The notes below the pieces were generated by a model. The model saw nothing but the letters and a program-made list of their open reading frames with translations. It was not told the DNA's origin and did not search any database. This document shows, one piece after another, positions 14,802 to 24,303 of a DNA stretch of 64,000 bases. The translations under genes and the position numbers were made by a program. Position 1 is the first letter of the stretch. Every line of letters starts with the position of its first letter. The stretch comes from an uncultured Hungatella sp. (lineage in GTDB: Bacteria; Bacillota; Clostridia; Lachnospirales; Lachnospiraceae), in NCBI GenBank assembly GCA_949879795.1, contig CATLBR010000007.1, positions 58,139 through 122,138 on the forward strand. The letters are read 5' to 3'.

Positions 14802-16178
14802 CTACTCAAAGACTACACAGCCCACAACTTTTTTCTCAAGGTCGCGCACCTTCTCCAATTCCAGCTCCACATGACTGTACTTGGAGTTTCCGCACTGTTC
14901 TACAAGAATCACCCCGTCGCACTCCGGAAGTTTTTTCAGACTCTCCTCGTCCTGAAGAAGGTTGCCCCCAAGGGCCACTTTCACCCCTTCAAGTTTGTCG
15001 CTCAGATTCTCAGCAACCTGATCAAGAAAAGCCTTCTCGGCGCAGCCCAAAACCAGAAGAGACGAAACCCCCTCGATGTAGTTCCCGATATTGGCTCGGA
15101 TCAGCCCGTACTCATGCTCTTCGTCTTTTTTGCCTGAGCGGCCTTCCATCTGATTCAGCCAGTTGTCGATCTTTCCCGCCTTCTTGGTTGATGTCAGAGG
15201 CAGGGTGCCCAGGATTTTCAGCTTAAACCGGTACTTCAGTTCTTTTGCAGAGTACACCTTGTCGCTGAGGACAAAAATCACGCAGGCGAAGAACGCGATG
15301 GCAAAGATGCCAAGTACACAGCCGATCACACCATACTTGATGCCGTCTTTCAGAGCGGCGACTCTGGAAGTCTCAGGCTTCTCCGGCTCCTCCATATTCT
15401 CCAGTTCCCTCTGCTTTGTCTCCAGACTGTCATTTAAATCGAGAAGACGGTCGCTTTCATTTTTCTGCTTATCCGCCATGGACAGTTCCACCAGAGAGCC
15501 CAGGCTGTTGCCCACTTCGGTCACCGTGTGGTCGCCGATACTCTTCTGAATCTGCACCCGAAAACTCTTCACTCCGTCCACGAACTCCTTCAGGACCGCC
15601 TCGGCGCTGTCCTTGTCTTGATGTCTCACCTGGATGACCAGAACGTTGTTGTTCCTGACAGAGATGGTCACCAGCTCTTTCAGGAAACGGCTTTCCAGCC
15701 CTGAATCCTTGGCCACCTTGTCCATAAACTCGGCGTTGGTCAAAGCCGATTGGTAAGACTGGATCACGGTTCCCGTAAGGTCAACATTCTGATACGTCAT
15801 ACCCGGCATAATCATATAATCCGTCTTGATAAAAAGTTCTGCCCTCGCCTCCCACACATCGTAGGGGCTCATACTCATGAGAACGGACTTCTCCAGATAT
15901 TCTTCCTGGTTGACGATATCTTCCTTCAGATCCTCGATCTCTCGCTCACGGTTTCTCTTCTTTTTATTGAAACTTCTGAGATCTTCCTCATACTTTTCCT
16001 GAGCCTCCTCCACGGTTTCCTTGTCGCTTACTTTTTTGTAAGTCTGCACCGCCTTATAGCCTCCCAGAGCCGCCGCGATAATCACGGCGGTGATAAACAT
16101 CAGACGCCACTTATGGAGCACAGAAAACAATAACTCTTTTAAATCAATTTCCTGCTCGTATTCATTGTTGTAATCCAT
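14802..16178 (-). CDS. Wzz/CapA-like chain-length protein with kinase-like tail
   Basis: 458-residue membrane protein of the polysaccharide co-polymerase type. An N-terminal cytoplasmic segment (EQEIDLKELLFSVLHKWR) leads into a first membrane helix near residues 32-50. A long extracytoplasmic region rich in Lys/Glu helices follows, then a second helix near 280-305 with a Pro/Glu-rich approach (EEPEKPETSRV). The C-terminal 150 residues resemble the fold of a bacterial tyrosine kinase (ILGTLPLTSTKK, SLLVLGCAEKAF, CDGVILVEQCGNSK) but lack a Walker A lysine loop, so the tail is probably non-catalytic. AAAGGAG precedes the start. It follows an initiating sugar transferase gene by 81 bases, likely in one transcript. 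Confidence 0.8.
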   Translation of the reverse strand: MDYNNEYEQEIDLKELLFSVLHKWRLMFITAVIIAAALGGYKAVQTYKKVSDKETVEEAQEKYEEDLRSFNKKKRNREREIEDLKEDIVNQEEYLEKSVLMSMSPYDVWEARAELFIKTDYMIMPGMTYQNVDLTGTVIQSYQSALTNAEFMDKVAKDSGLESRFLKELVTISVRNNNVLVIQVRHQDKDSAEAVLKEFVDGVKSFRVQIQKSIGDHTVTEVGNSLGSLVELSMADKQKNESDRLLDLNDSLETKQRELENMEEPEKPETSRVAALKDGIKYGVIGCVLGIFAIAFFACVIFVLSDKVYSAKELKYRFKLKILGTLPLTSTKKAGKIDNWLNQMEGRSGKKDEEHEYGLIRANIGNYIEGVSSLLVLGCAEKAFLDQVAENLSDKLEGVKVALGGNLLQDEESLKKLPECDGVILVEQCGNSKYSHVELELEKVRDLEKKVVGCVVFE

Positions 16179-16259
16179 GTGTCAATCTCCTTTACCTTTC
16201 TTATCTCTGCCTTTTATATACGCGCCCTCCGTACGGGCGGCTTACAGCCATCATACCCT

Positions 16260-17675
16260 CTATCTGGAACCTCGTCCTGCCAGAACCACCCAGACCGTCA
16301 TAAACAGTATCTTGATATCCTTCAGTATGGACCAATTATCAATATACTGCATGTCCAGTTTGACCACCTCGTCGAAATCCTTGATATCGCTTCGCCCGCT
16401 GATTTGCCACATGCCGGTGAGACCCGGCGTCATGCTCAGACGGCACTTGTGTTTCGCCTCGTACTGCTCAAACTCGTCTACCGTAGGCGGCCTGGTTCCC
16501 ACCAGACTCATGTCCCCTCTCAGCACGTTCCAGAACTGGGGAAGCTCGTCGATGCTGGTCTTTCGGATAAACTTGCCCACTTTAGTGATCCGCGGGTCAT
16601 CCTCCATCTTAAACATAAGCCCGTTCATCTCGTTCTGGGCCATCAGTGCTTTCTTCCGCTCCTCCGCGTCCTGATACATGGAACGGAACTTATAGAACGT
16701 AAACTTCCTCCCGTTCTTCCCTACCCGGGTCTGCCCGAAAAACACAGGCCCCGGAGAATTCAGCTTGATGGCGGGCGCCACAAATACGGTAGCTACCGCC
16801 AGAATCACCATGCCCACCAGACTTCCCACCACATCAAGCGCCCTTTTCGCCGCCATCTCTCTGGTAGAAAACAGATTCCTGGCAAAGGTGACAACCGCGT
16901 ACTTTCCTACCCGGTTTAAGTTTTTCTTTCCTGCATGGGTGATGTCGAACACGTCGATGTTCACATCCACAATAACTCCCATCTGCTCCAGTTCCCGAAC
17001 CCAGGTCTCCAGCAGGGGGGTCTTGCGCATCTCCCCGTCGATGATGAACACTTCGTCCACATCGTTATGTATCACATAGTCCAGAAGAGAATCCTTATCC
17101 GCCACAACGGGGATCCCGCATATCTCCTGTTTCACTTTTCCGCCTGTCAGAGCGATACCCACAATCAGCCGGTTCCACTCCTTATAATCCACGATATCCT
17201 TGATCACGCTCTCCGCCCGCTCCGACGTGGTGACGATAAGCAGACGGCTGCTGTACTTGCTCTTCTTGTACCCGGTGAGCATGCTCTGTTTGAAGATCAG
17301 GCGCACCGCATACATAACCACGGTGTTGGTCACTATAAAGTAGCCGAAAATCAGTCGGGACATATCGCTGCTCCTGTGAATCAGAAACAGAATCAGCACC
17401 AGCGCCAGCCCGAACCACACCTCCGCCCTGATCACGTTCACCAGTTCCTCAAAAGGCCCCCTTCTGAAAAAGTGATCGTTAAAATCCACGAAAATATTGA
17501 CGGCGGCATAAAGCGCCAGAATAAACACCAGCAGCCACATCTGATCGCCATGGACATCCCTTCCGAAGATCACCTTGTATCTCATCCAGAACGCGAAAGC
17601 CAGGCTGACGGTAATGCTCAAAATATCCAGTCCCAAAATCAGTATATTCTCAAAGGCTTTTCTCTTTTGATACAT
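16260..17675 (-). CDS. Initiating sugar transferase (polyprenyl glycosylphosphotransferase)
   Basis: 471-residue enzyme starting at the ATG at 17675 behind GGAGTGGAGAG; the frame is open further upstream but lacks a better site. Four to five N-terminal membrane helices are followed by a CoA-binding-like region (LLIVTTSERAESVIKDIV). A catalytic PF02397 domain follows with its own helix (VVGSLVGMVILAVATVFVA), FTFYKFRSM, SIDELPQFWNVL and SLVGTRPP, and ends in VVLAGRGSR. The SLVGTRPPTVDEFEQYE segment is typical of galactose/glucose-1-P transferases of clostridial and streptococcal capsule loci, but sugar choice is uncertain. A Wzz-like gene follows. A leader of about 300 bases with two possible promoters lies upstream. 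Confidence 0.88.
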   Translation of the reverse strand: MYQKRKAFENILILGLDILSITVSLAFAFWMRYKVIFGRDVHGDQMWLLVFILALYAAVNIFVDFNDHFFRRGPFEELVNVIRAEVWFGLALVLILFLIHRSSDMSRLIFGYFIVTNTVVMYAVRLIFKQSMLTGYKKSKYSSRLLIVTTSERAESVIKDIVDYKEWNRLIVGIALTGGKVKQEICGIPVVADKDSLLDYVIHNDVDEVFIIDGEMRKTPLLETWVRELEQMGVIVDVNIDVFDITHAGKKNLNRVGKYAVVTFARNLFSTREMAAKRALDVVGSLVGMVILAVATVFVAPAIKLNSPGPVFFGQTRVGKNGRKFTFYKFRSMYQDAEERKKALMAQNEMNGLMFKMEDDPRITKVGKFIRKTSIDELPQFWNVLRGDMSLVGTRPPTVDEFEQYEAKHKCRLSMTPGLTGMWQISGRSDIKDFDEVVKLDMQYIDNWSILKDIKILFMTVWVVLAGRGSR

Positions 17676-18005
17676 CTCTCCACTCCCGCAACAGTCGTAT
17701 TTGTCATTATAGCACAAAATCTTCTGCAATGGCCTATTTTTAACAGTTTTTTCGTTTTTTTTAAATTTTTTGTTATTTTTCACAGTTTTACGTCTCTGCC
17801 ACAGAACGTCCATGCATATAACAGTCAAAAAAGCATTCTGTATCCGCAGATATTATATGCAATTCATATACTTTTTCAGCTGCCTTTACAGATGATGCCG
17901 CACCTTGCATCTCCGGTATAGAAGTTTTGCTCCCTTTGAGGGGGTCAAACCTTCATGCCCCTGTGTTATGGTCTATAGTAACACATCTCGCAACATTTTA
18001 ACAGG
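17676..18005 (-). promoter_or_regulatory. Leader and promoters of the sugar transferase gene
   Basis: This gap (17676-18077) holds two candidate minus-strand promoters. One is TTAAAA (17996-18001), 18 bases, TATAGA (17972-17977). The other is an extended TGCTATAAT with its -10 at 17706-17711, close to the gene. Between them is a hairpin, GTTTTGCTCCC/GGGGGTCAAAC (17924-17950). A 40-codon reading frame (minus strand, about 17788-17910) is present, but its GGAG sits directly against the ATG, so I do not call it a gene. Confidence 0.4.
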
Positions 18006-18077
18006 CCAAATTGCCGAATCCTGCTGGGGGATTACTTGAAGTCGTGGAAGAAGGTGGAAAGCCCAAGCCTTCCCTGC

Positions 18078-18935
18078 CTACCACATCTTCCTGTACTCCC
18101 CCGGCGCCACCCCTTCCACCTTCTTGAACACCCGGGCAAAATAGGCGGGCTCGTCGATGCCGCACTCCCGTCCCACCTGCTCCACGGTCAGATCGCTGAA
18201 CCGCAGAAGCTGTTTCGCGTGGGTCACCCGGACCTGGGCCAGATAACTGTTGATGGACGTGCCGAACTGTTCCTTAAATATCCGGGTCAGATAAAACTTG
18301 TTTATAAAAAAGCGCCGGCTCAGCCCGTCCAGAGTGATCTTTTCCTTATAACAGCAGTCCAGGTAATCTTTCACGTCCTGGAGAGACTGGCGCTTGGAAC
18401 CTATGTGAGCTCTCAGCTCCGGGTGCCAGCTCTCAGCCATGAGCAATGCCAGCAGGCCTGTGAGTTTTTCAAAAATATGCATATCCCGGATATAGTCTGC
18501 CGAGCCTGCGATCTGATACAGCTGTCCGAGAAGCACCTCCCACGGCTGAAGATTTTCCGGGCGAAACACAGGTCTCCCTCCTCTTTCCACATACTTCTCG
18601 TAGATTCCCGTCATGTTGGGCCCATAAAAATGAGCCCACTTAAGGGTCCACAGCTCCTGGGAGGATCTGTGAGAGTACTCTCTTCTGCAGTCGATAAACG
18701 CACAGTCTCCTGCTGACAGCTCATACCGGTCCCCATCATAAGTCACGGTTCCGGAACCTGCCAAAACCACGAGAAACAGATAGGAGACCAGGCCTCTCCT
18801 GCTGCTGGTGTGGGGCCTGAGCGCCTGCAGTTCCCCTGTCTCCTGAAGATGAAGAAGATTATTTTTCGCGAATTCCGACGGCGTGTAGATGATTCGCCTG
18901 GCGTTTACAAGAGTTCCCTGGAATAAAGGGTCCAC
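18078..18935 (-). CDS. AraC-family transcriptional regulator
   Basis: 285-residue regulator. I start it at GTG 18935 because GGGAGGT sits at correct spacing; the open frame extends to 19007 without a site. The N-terminal half is a cupin-like sensor domain (YLFLVVLAGSGTVTYDGDRYELSAGDCAFI). The C-terminal 100 residues hold two helix-turn-helix motifs: LDGLSRRFFINKFYLTRIFK, then LTVEQVGRECGIDEPAYFARVFKKVEG with the family's closing APGEYRK. It is transcribed away from the GDP-fucose operon, and the 170 bases between carry both promoters. It may control that operon, the glycan genes downstream, or itself. The ligand is unknown. Confidence 0.85.
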   Translation of the reverse strand: MDPLFQGTLVNARRIIYTPSEFAKNNLLHLQETGELQALRPHTSSRRGLVSYLFLVVLAGSGTVTYDGDRYELSAGDCAFIDCRREYSHRSSQELWTLKWAHFYGPNMTGIYEKYVERGGRPVFRPENLQPWEVLLGQLYQIAGSADYIRDMHIFEKLTGLLALLMAESWHPELRAHIGSKRQSLQDVKDYLDCCYKEKITLDGLSRRFFINKFYLTRIFKEQFGTSINSYLAQVRVTHAKQLLRFSDLTVEQVGRECGIDEPAYFARVFKKVEGVAPGEYRKMW

Positions 18936-19044
18936 ACAATCACCTCCCGGACTGTCACAAATCTTCTGTGGCCGTGACAGCCGTCTTTCACCGCCATTGT
19001 ACCACATAAGTCAATATTATACCAGACTATATCAAGATCGTAGA

Positions 19045-19073
19045 TTGAAACCCAAGCCTTATTCCTGTAAAAT
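19045..19073 (+). promoter_or_regulatory. Promoter of the GDP-fucose operon
   Basis: TTGAAA (19045-19050) and TAAAAT (19068-19073) with a 17-base spacer, 35 bases before gmd. An extended -10 TGGTATAAT on the minus strand near 19013-19020 could serve the AraC gene. Confidence 0.65.
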
Positions 19074-19108
19074 GTCCGCTAAAGAATCCATATGAAGGAG
19101 TTAGAATT

Positions 19109-20152
19109 ATGAAAAAAGCATTGATCACGGGCATTACCGGGCAGGACGGTTCCTATCTGGCAGAGTTTCTCTTGGAAAAAGGCTATGAAGTACACGGCAT
19201 CACGCGCCGCGCCTCCATCTCCCACACCGGAAGGATCGACCATCTGCTTAAAGACGGCGCCGTCACCCTCCACGACGGGGATCTCTCTGACACCGCCTCC
19301 CTGATGCGCATTACCAATATTGTCCAACCAGATGAATTTTACAATCTGGCGGCCCAGTCCCATGTCCAGGTATCCTTCGACGTGCCGGAGTATTCGGGGG
19401 ATGTGGACGCCCTGGGAGTGCTGCGGGCCCTGGAGGCCATCCACATTCTGGGGCTGGAAAAGAAAACCAGATTTTACCAGGCTTCCACCTCGGAGCTGTA
19501 CGGAAAAGTGGAGCAGGTTCCTCAAAATGAAGACACCCCCTTCCACCCCTACAGCCCCTACGCGGTGGCGAAACAGTATGGTTTCTGGATCACAAAAGAA
19601 TACCGGGAAGCATACAACATGTTCGCCGTCAACGGTATCCTCTTCAACCATGAATCGGAGCGCAGGGGCGAGAACTTTGTCACCAGAAAGATCACCCTGG
19701 CCGCCGGGCGCATCGCGGAAGGCCTTCAGGACCATCTGGAACTTGGCAACCTGGATTCCCTCCGGGACTGGGGCTACGCCAAAGACTATGTAGAGTGTAT
19801 GTGGCTCATGCTTCAGCAGGACAAGCCGGAGGATTTCGTCATCGCCACGGGAGAGCAGCACACTGTCCGGGATTTTGCCCAGAAGGCTTTCAAAACCAAC
19901 GGAATTGATATAAACTGGGAGGGAGAGGGCCTGCAGGAAAAAGGTTATGACGCCAGAACCGGCAAGATGCTGGTGTGCGTAAACCCTGCATATTTCCGTC
20001 CCACGGACGTGGACAATCTGTGGGGCGATCCCACAAAGGCGAAAACCGTTCTTGGCTGGAACCCTCAGAAAACCACCTATGAAGAGCTTGTGGCCATCAT
20101 GGCAAAACATGACCGTGAGCTGGCAAAACAGGAAGGAATGAGACGGATATGA
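19109..20152 (+). CDS. gmd: GDP-mannose 4,6-dehydratase
   Basis: 347 residues, the usual length. Converts GDP-D-mannose to GDP-4-keto-6-deoxy-D-mannose in the cytoplasm, the first committed step to GDP-L-fucose. [12 protein letters not shown] is the NADP loop. The catalytic set is visible as STSELYG and [10 protein letters not shown] (Tyr-x-x-x-Lys). [15 protein letters not shown] is a near-invariant Gmd segment. AAGGAG lies ten bases before the ATG. First gene of a four-gene plus-strand operon with fcl overlapping by four bases. Confidence 0.95.
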   Translation: MKKALITGITGQDGSYLAEFLLEKGYEVHGITRRASISHTGRIDHLLKDGAVTLHDGDLSDTASLMRITNIVQPDEFYNLAAQSHVQVSFDVPEYSGDVDALGVLRALEAIHILGLEKKTRFYQASTSELYGKVEQVPQNEDTPFHPYSPYAVAKQYGFWITKEYREAYNMFAVNGILFNHESERRGENFVTRKITLAAGRIAEGLQDHLELGNLDSLRDWGYAKDYVECMWLMLQQDKPEDFVIATGEQHTVRDFAQKAFKTNGIDINWEGEGLQEKGYDARTGKMLVCVNPAYFRPTDVDNLWGDPTKAKTVLGWNPQKTTYEELVAIMAKHDRELAKQEGMRRI

Positions 20153-21093
20153 TGGAAAAAAACGCAAAAATTTATGTAGCAGGCCACCGGGGAATGGTGG
20201 GCTCCGCCATTGTCAGGGAGCTGGAGCGCCAGGGTTATACAAACCTTGTCACACGGACACACCAGGAGCTGAATCTGTGCCGCCAGGAGGCGGTGGAAAA
20301 CTTTTTCGCCCGGGAGAAGCCGGAATACGTGTTTCTGGCCGCCGCCAAAGTAGGCGGCATCGAGGCAAACCAGAGTGCCCTGGCAGATTTTATGTATGAA
20401 AATATGATCCTGGAGATGAATGTGATCCATGCGGCCTGGGAAAACGGATGCAAGAAGTTGGAATTTTTAGGCTCCTCCTGCATCTACCCCCGCATGGCTC
20501 CCCAGCCCATGAAGGAGAGCTGCCTGCTCACCAGTGAGCTGGAGAAAACCAACGAGGCCTACGCCCTGGCCAAGATCTCCGGCCTGAAATACTGTGAATT
20601 CTTAAACCGCCAGTACGGGACCGACTACATCAGCGTCATGCCCACCAATCTCTACGGGCCCAACGACAACTACCACCCCACCCACAGCCATGTGCTGCCC
20701 GCCCTCATCCGCAGGTTCCACGAGGCCAAAGAAGCCTGCCTTCCCTATGTGACCTGCTGGGGTGACGGAAGCCCTCTGAGGGAATTTCTCTATGTAGACG
20801 ACCTGGCGAACCTGTGTGTATTTCTGATGAACAACTACAGCGGAAACGAGACCGTCAACGCAGGAACCGGCAAAGAGCTCACCATCAGGGAGCTGACGGG
20901 GCTGGTAGCCAGAGTCATCGGCTATGAAGGCGAGATCCGCTGGGATTCCACAAAGCCCAACGGCACCCCGAGGAAACTTTTGGACGTATCCAAAAGCGCC
21001 GCTCTGGGCTGGACTTACAAGACGGAGCTGGAAGACGGCATCCGTCTGGCCTACCAGGACTTTTTACACAATCCCATGAGGGCAGAACGATAA
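20149..21093 (+). CDS. fcl: GDP-L-fucose synthase
   Basis: 314-residue bifunctional epimerase/reductase (WcaG type) that turns GDP-4-keto-6-deoxymannose into GDP-L-fucose with NADPH. Visible features are [14 protein letters not shown] (cofactor loop), [24 protein letters not shown] with the catalytic Ser, [10 protein letters not shown] with the Tyr-x-x-x-Lys pair, and [11 protein letters not shown]. The start is one of two adjacent ATGs overlapping the gmd stop, so translation is coupled. Confidence 0.95.
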   Translation: MMEKNAKIYVAGHRGMVGSAIVRELERQGYTNLVTRTHQELNLCRQEAVENFFAREKPEYVFLAAAKVGGIEANQSALADFMYENMILEMNVIHAAWENGCKKLEFLGSSCIYPRMAPQPMKESCLLTSELEKTNEAYALAKISGLKYCEFLNRQYGTDYISVMPTNLYGPNDNYHPTHSHVLPALIRRFHEAKEACLPYVTCWGDGSPLREFLYVDDLANLCVFLMNNYSGNETVNAGTGKELTIRELTGLVARVIGYEGEIRWDSTKPNGTPRKLLDVSKSAALGWTYKTELEDGIRLAYQDFLHNPMRAER

Positions 21094-21112
21094 GGGAGGT
21101 GTTTTAAGCACA

Positions 21113-22426
21113 ATGAATATAGTATTGCTGTCAGGAGGGTCCGGCAAACGGCTGTGGCCCCTCTCCAATGACATCCGTTCCAAACAGTTTATCAAGATAT
21201 TTAAGACCGCGGCAGGAGGCTATGAATCTATGGTCCAGAGGGTGTACCGGCAGATTCTCGCCGCCGACCCGGAAGCCACAGTCACCATAGCCACCTCCAG
21301 GACCCAGGTCTCCTCCATACACAACCAGCTGGGTGAGAAAGTTGGAATCTCCGTGGAGCCTTGCAGAAAGGACACTTTTCCCGCCATCGCCCTGGCTACC
21401 GCCTACCTCCACCATGTCAGGGGAATATCCGAGGATGAGCCGGTGGTAGTCTGTCCCGTTGACCCCTATGTGGAGGACGACTATTTTAAAGCTCTGAAGA
21501 CTTTGGGGGAGCACGCCGCCGCCGGCAGGGCCAACCTGGTGCTCATGGGCATCGAGCCAACTTACCCCAGTGAAAAATACGGGTATATTATCCCGGAAAG
21601 CGACAGCCCTGTCAGCATGGTCTCCACTTTTAAAGAAAAACCGGATATTGACACCGCTCGGAGCTATATCAGTCAGGGGGCTCTGTGGAACGGAGGCGTG
21701 TTTGCCTACAAACTGGGCTACGTTCTGGACAAAGCCCACCAGATCATGGATTTTACAGACTATGAAGATCTGTTTGCCAGATACCACACCCTGGAGAAGA
21801 TCAGTTTCGACTACGCGGTGGTAGAAAAGGAACCTGCCATAGAGGTTATGCGTTTTTCCGGGCAGTGGAAGGATCTGGGAACCTGGAACACCCTTACCGA
21901 GGCCATGGAGGAGGCCAGTATCGGGAACGCCATGATGGACTCCTCCTGCGGCAATGTTCATGTCATCAACGAGCTGGACGTTCCGATTCTCGCCATGGGC
22001 CTTCAGGATGTGGTCATCTCCGCCAGCCCGGAAGGGATCCTGGTCTCCGACAAGACACAGTCCAGCTATATAAAACCGTTTGTAGATAAGATCAATCAGC
22101 AGATTATGTTCGCCGAGAAATCCTGGGGAAGTTTCAAGGTCCTGGACGTGGAGCCCGGGAGCATGACCCTGAAGGTGACTCTCAACCCCGGTCACCGGAT
22201 GAATTACCACAGCCACAAGCACCGTGACGAGGTGTGGCATGTGATCTCCGGCAAGGGCAGGGCAGTGGTGGACGGACTGAACCAGGAGATCCAGGCCGGC
22301 CATGTGATTTCCATGAAAGCGGGATGCAGACACACGGTTATGGCCGAGACGGAGCTAAAGCTGATCGAAATTCAGATAGGGAAAGACATCAGTGTACATG
22401 ACAAGGAAAAACATATTCTCGGGTGA
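21113..22426 (+). CDS. manC: Mannose-1-phosphate guanylyltransferase with cupin domain
   Basis: 437 residues. GGSGKRLWPLSND is the nucleotide-binding loop, and FKEKPD and LWNGGVFAYK are further pyrophosphorylase signatures. The C-terminal 110 residues form a type II phosphomannose-isomerase-like cupin (NPGHRMNYHSHKHRDEVWHV) with the metal-binding His set. The protein makes GDP-mannose from mannose-1-P and GTP and may also isomerise fructose-6-P. GGGAGG precedes the start. It supplies the substrate of the adjacent gmd gene. Confidence 0.93.
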   Translation: MNIVLLSGGSGKRLWPLSNDIRSKQFIKIFKTAAGGYESMVQRVYRQILAADPEATVTIATSRTQVSSIHNQLGEKVGISVEPCRKDTFPAIALATAYLHHVRGISEDEPVVVCPVDPYVEDDYFKALKTLGEHAAAGRANLVLMGIEPTYPSEKYGYIIPESDSPVSMVSTFKEKPDIDTARSYISQGALWNGGVFAYKLGYVLDKAHQIMDFTDYEDLFARYHTLEKISFDYAVVEKEPAIEVMRFSGQWKDLGTWNTLTEAMEEASIGNAMMDSSCGNVHVINELDVPILAMGLQDVVISASPEGILVSDKTQSSYIKPFVDKINQQIMFAEKSWGSFKVLDVEPGSMTLKVTLNPGHRMNYHSHKHRDEVWHVISGKGRAVVDGLNQEIQAGHVISMKAGCRHTVMAETELKLIEIQIGKDISVHDKEKHILG

Positions 22427-22462
22427 TTTGTTCCACTGAAAATATGAAAGGATCGAAAGTAT

Positions 22463-24250
22463 ATGGACAACATTACGGATTTGTATCACCTCTGGCTTGA
22501 AAAGGCTGTAGAAGATCCGGAACTCATACCGGAACTGAAGAGCATAGCTCAGGATCCGGATAAACTCAAAGACGCATTTTTCCAGAATCTGTCCTTCGGA
22601 ACAGGAGGACTGCGAGGAGTCATCGGCGCCGGGACTAACCGGATGAACATATACACCGTAGCCAGGGCATCCCAGGGACTGGCTGATTATATATGGAAGG
22701 AAACCAGTTTATGGAGAGACAGCAGTTTTGCAACCGGAATCGGGGTTGCGTCCTCCGTGCCTTCTGCGCCAAAACCATCTGTCCGAATTGCCGTCAGCTA
22801 TGATTCCCGGATCAAGTCAGACCTGTTCGCCAGGACTGCCTGCAGCGTGTTTGCCGCCAACGGACTGGAAGTCTTCCTCTATCCCTCTCTGATGCCCACC
22901 CCCTGCCTGTCATTCGCAGTCAGGGAACTGGGCTGCCGAGCCGGAGTCATGATCACTGCCTCTCACAACCCGGCTGTCTACAACGGCTATAAGGTCTACG
23001 GTGCAGACGGATGCCAGATCACGACCCGGGCTGCTACAGGTATCCTGAAGGAGATCGAGAAACTGGATATTTTTGCCGATATACGCAGAATATCTTTTGA
23101 AGAGGGGATGAGGGACGGAAAGATACAATACATCCCCGACCAGGTGTTTACAGATTTCATCCACGCCGTAAAAAGTCAGTCCTTGGACGGCGGGCAGAAA
23201 GAGGGAGATTATGACCAGTCAAAAAAACAGCTCTCTGTGGTTTACTCGCCCCTCAACGGCACAGGGCTGAAACCGGTCCTCCGCGTCCTGGAAGAGACGG
23301 GATTCACCCATATCACTGTGGTGGAGGAACAGCGAGACCCTGACGGCAGTTTTCCCACCTGCCCCCGTCCCAACCCCGAGATCAGGGAAGCTATGAGCCT
23401 TGGGGTAGAATATGCCCGCAGGACTGGAGCCGACCTGGTCCTGGCCACGGACCCTGACTGCGACCGGGTGGGGATAGCGGCAAAAGATTCTGATGGTGAT
23501 TACACTCTGCTCTCCGGCAATGAGACAGGACTGCTGCTTCTCGATTATATCTGCTCCCGCAGGACCTCCCTGGGAATTATGCCGCAAAAGCCTGTATTTA
23601 TGAAAACCATCGTCACCACAGCCATGGCGGAGGCCGTGGCTGCCCGCTACGGAGCCCGCACTGTCAATGTTCTCACAGGTTTTAAATTCATCGGGGAACA
23701 GATAGGAATGCTGGAAGAAAAAGGGGCGGCAGATTCCTTCATCTTCGCTTTTGAGGAAAGCTACGGATATCTCAGCGGTTCCTATGTGCGGGATAAAGAC
23801 GGAGTCGGAGCCAGCCTCCTGATCTGCGAGATGGCCGCCTGGTATAAAAGTCTGGGGATAAGTCTTCTGGAGAAGCTGGAGGAACTGTACCGGACTTACG
23901 GTTACTGTATGGACACCCAGCACTGTTTCCATTTTAAGGGGGCCGAGGGGTCGGACAGGATGCAGGCGGTCATGGGAGAATTGAGAAAAGGCGCAGACGC
24001 CCTGGGCGGAAAAAGGGTCACAGATATTCTGGATTACGGCGGCGGTCTGGACGGACTGCCAAAGTCCAACGTGGTGAGATTTCTCCTGGAAGGCGGCTGC
24101 TCTGTGACTGTGCGGCCTTCCGGCACCGAGCCCAAACTCAAAGTGTATATATCGGCCCGCGGAGGGAGCAGGGGAGAAGCGCAGTCAGCCCAGAAGACCA
24201 TTGCCGCCAGTCTTGAAGCCATGATTTTTAAAGAAACCTCTCTTGATTAA
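22463..24250 (+). CDS. Phosphomannomutase/phosphoglucomutase
   Basis: 595-residue alpha-D-phosphohexomutase of the long Firmicutes type. It probably converts mannose-6-P to mannose-1-P for ManC and may also act on glucose phosphates. Visible motifs are FGTGGLRGVIG near the N terminus, the phosphoserine loop TASHNPAVYNGYK, the metal loop DPDCDRVG, the sugar-binding FEESYGYLSG, and RPSGTEPKLKVY at the C terminus. AAAGGA lies ahead of the ATG. Last gene of the GDP-fucose operon, 36 bases after manC and followed by a strong terminator. Confidence 0.9.
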   Translation: MDNITDLYHLWLEKAVEDPELIPELKSIAQDPDKLKDAFFQNLSFGTGGLRGVIGAGTNRMNIYTVARASQGLADYIWKETSLWRDSSFATGIGVASSVPSAPKPSVRIAVSYDSRIKSDLFARTACSVFAANGLEVFLYPSLMPTPCLSFAVRELGCRAGVMITASHNPAVYNGYKVYGADGCQITTRAATGILKEIEKLDIFADIRRISFEEGMRDGKIQYIPDQVFTDFIHAVKSQSLDGGQKEGDYDQSKKQLSVVYSPLNGTGLKPVLRVLEETGFTHITVVEEQRDPDGSFPTCPRPNPEIREAMSLGVEYARRTGADLVLATDPDCDRVGIAAKDSDGDYTLLSGNETGLLLLDYICSRRTSLGIMPQKPVFMKTIVTTAMAEAVAARYGARTVNVLTGFKFIGEQIGMLEEKGAADSFIFAFEESYGYLSGSYVRDKDGVGASLLICEMAAWYKSLGISLLEKLEELYRTYGYCMDTQHCFHFKGAEGSDRMQAVMGELRKGADALGGKRVTDILDYGGGLDGLPKSNVVRFLLEGGCSVTVRPSGTEPKLKVYISARGGSRGEAQSAQKTIAASLEAMIFKETSLD

Positions 24251-24260
24251 AATGATATTT

Positions 24261-24303
24261 AAAAAGAGCGGAAATTCCCGAAACAGGGATTCCCGCTCTT
24301 TTT
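24261..24303. terminator. Bidirectional terminator
   Basis: AAAAAGAGCGGGAAT-type stem (AAAAAGAGCGG with a few central mismatches, then ATTCCCGCTCTTTTT). It sits between the convergent phosphohexomutase and Wzy-like genes, and its last base touches the stop codon of the latter. Confidence 0.85.

Noticed and set aside
17788..17910. 40-codon leader peptide on the minus strand
   Set aside because: GGAG abuts the start codon with no spacer, and the sequence shows no regulatory amino-acid run.
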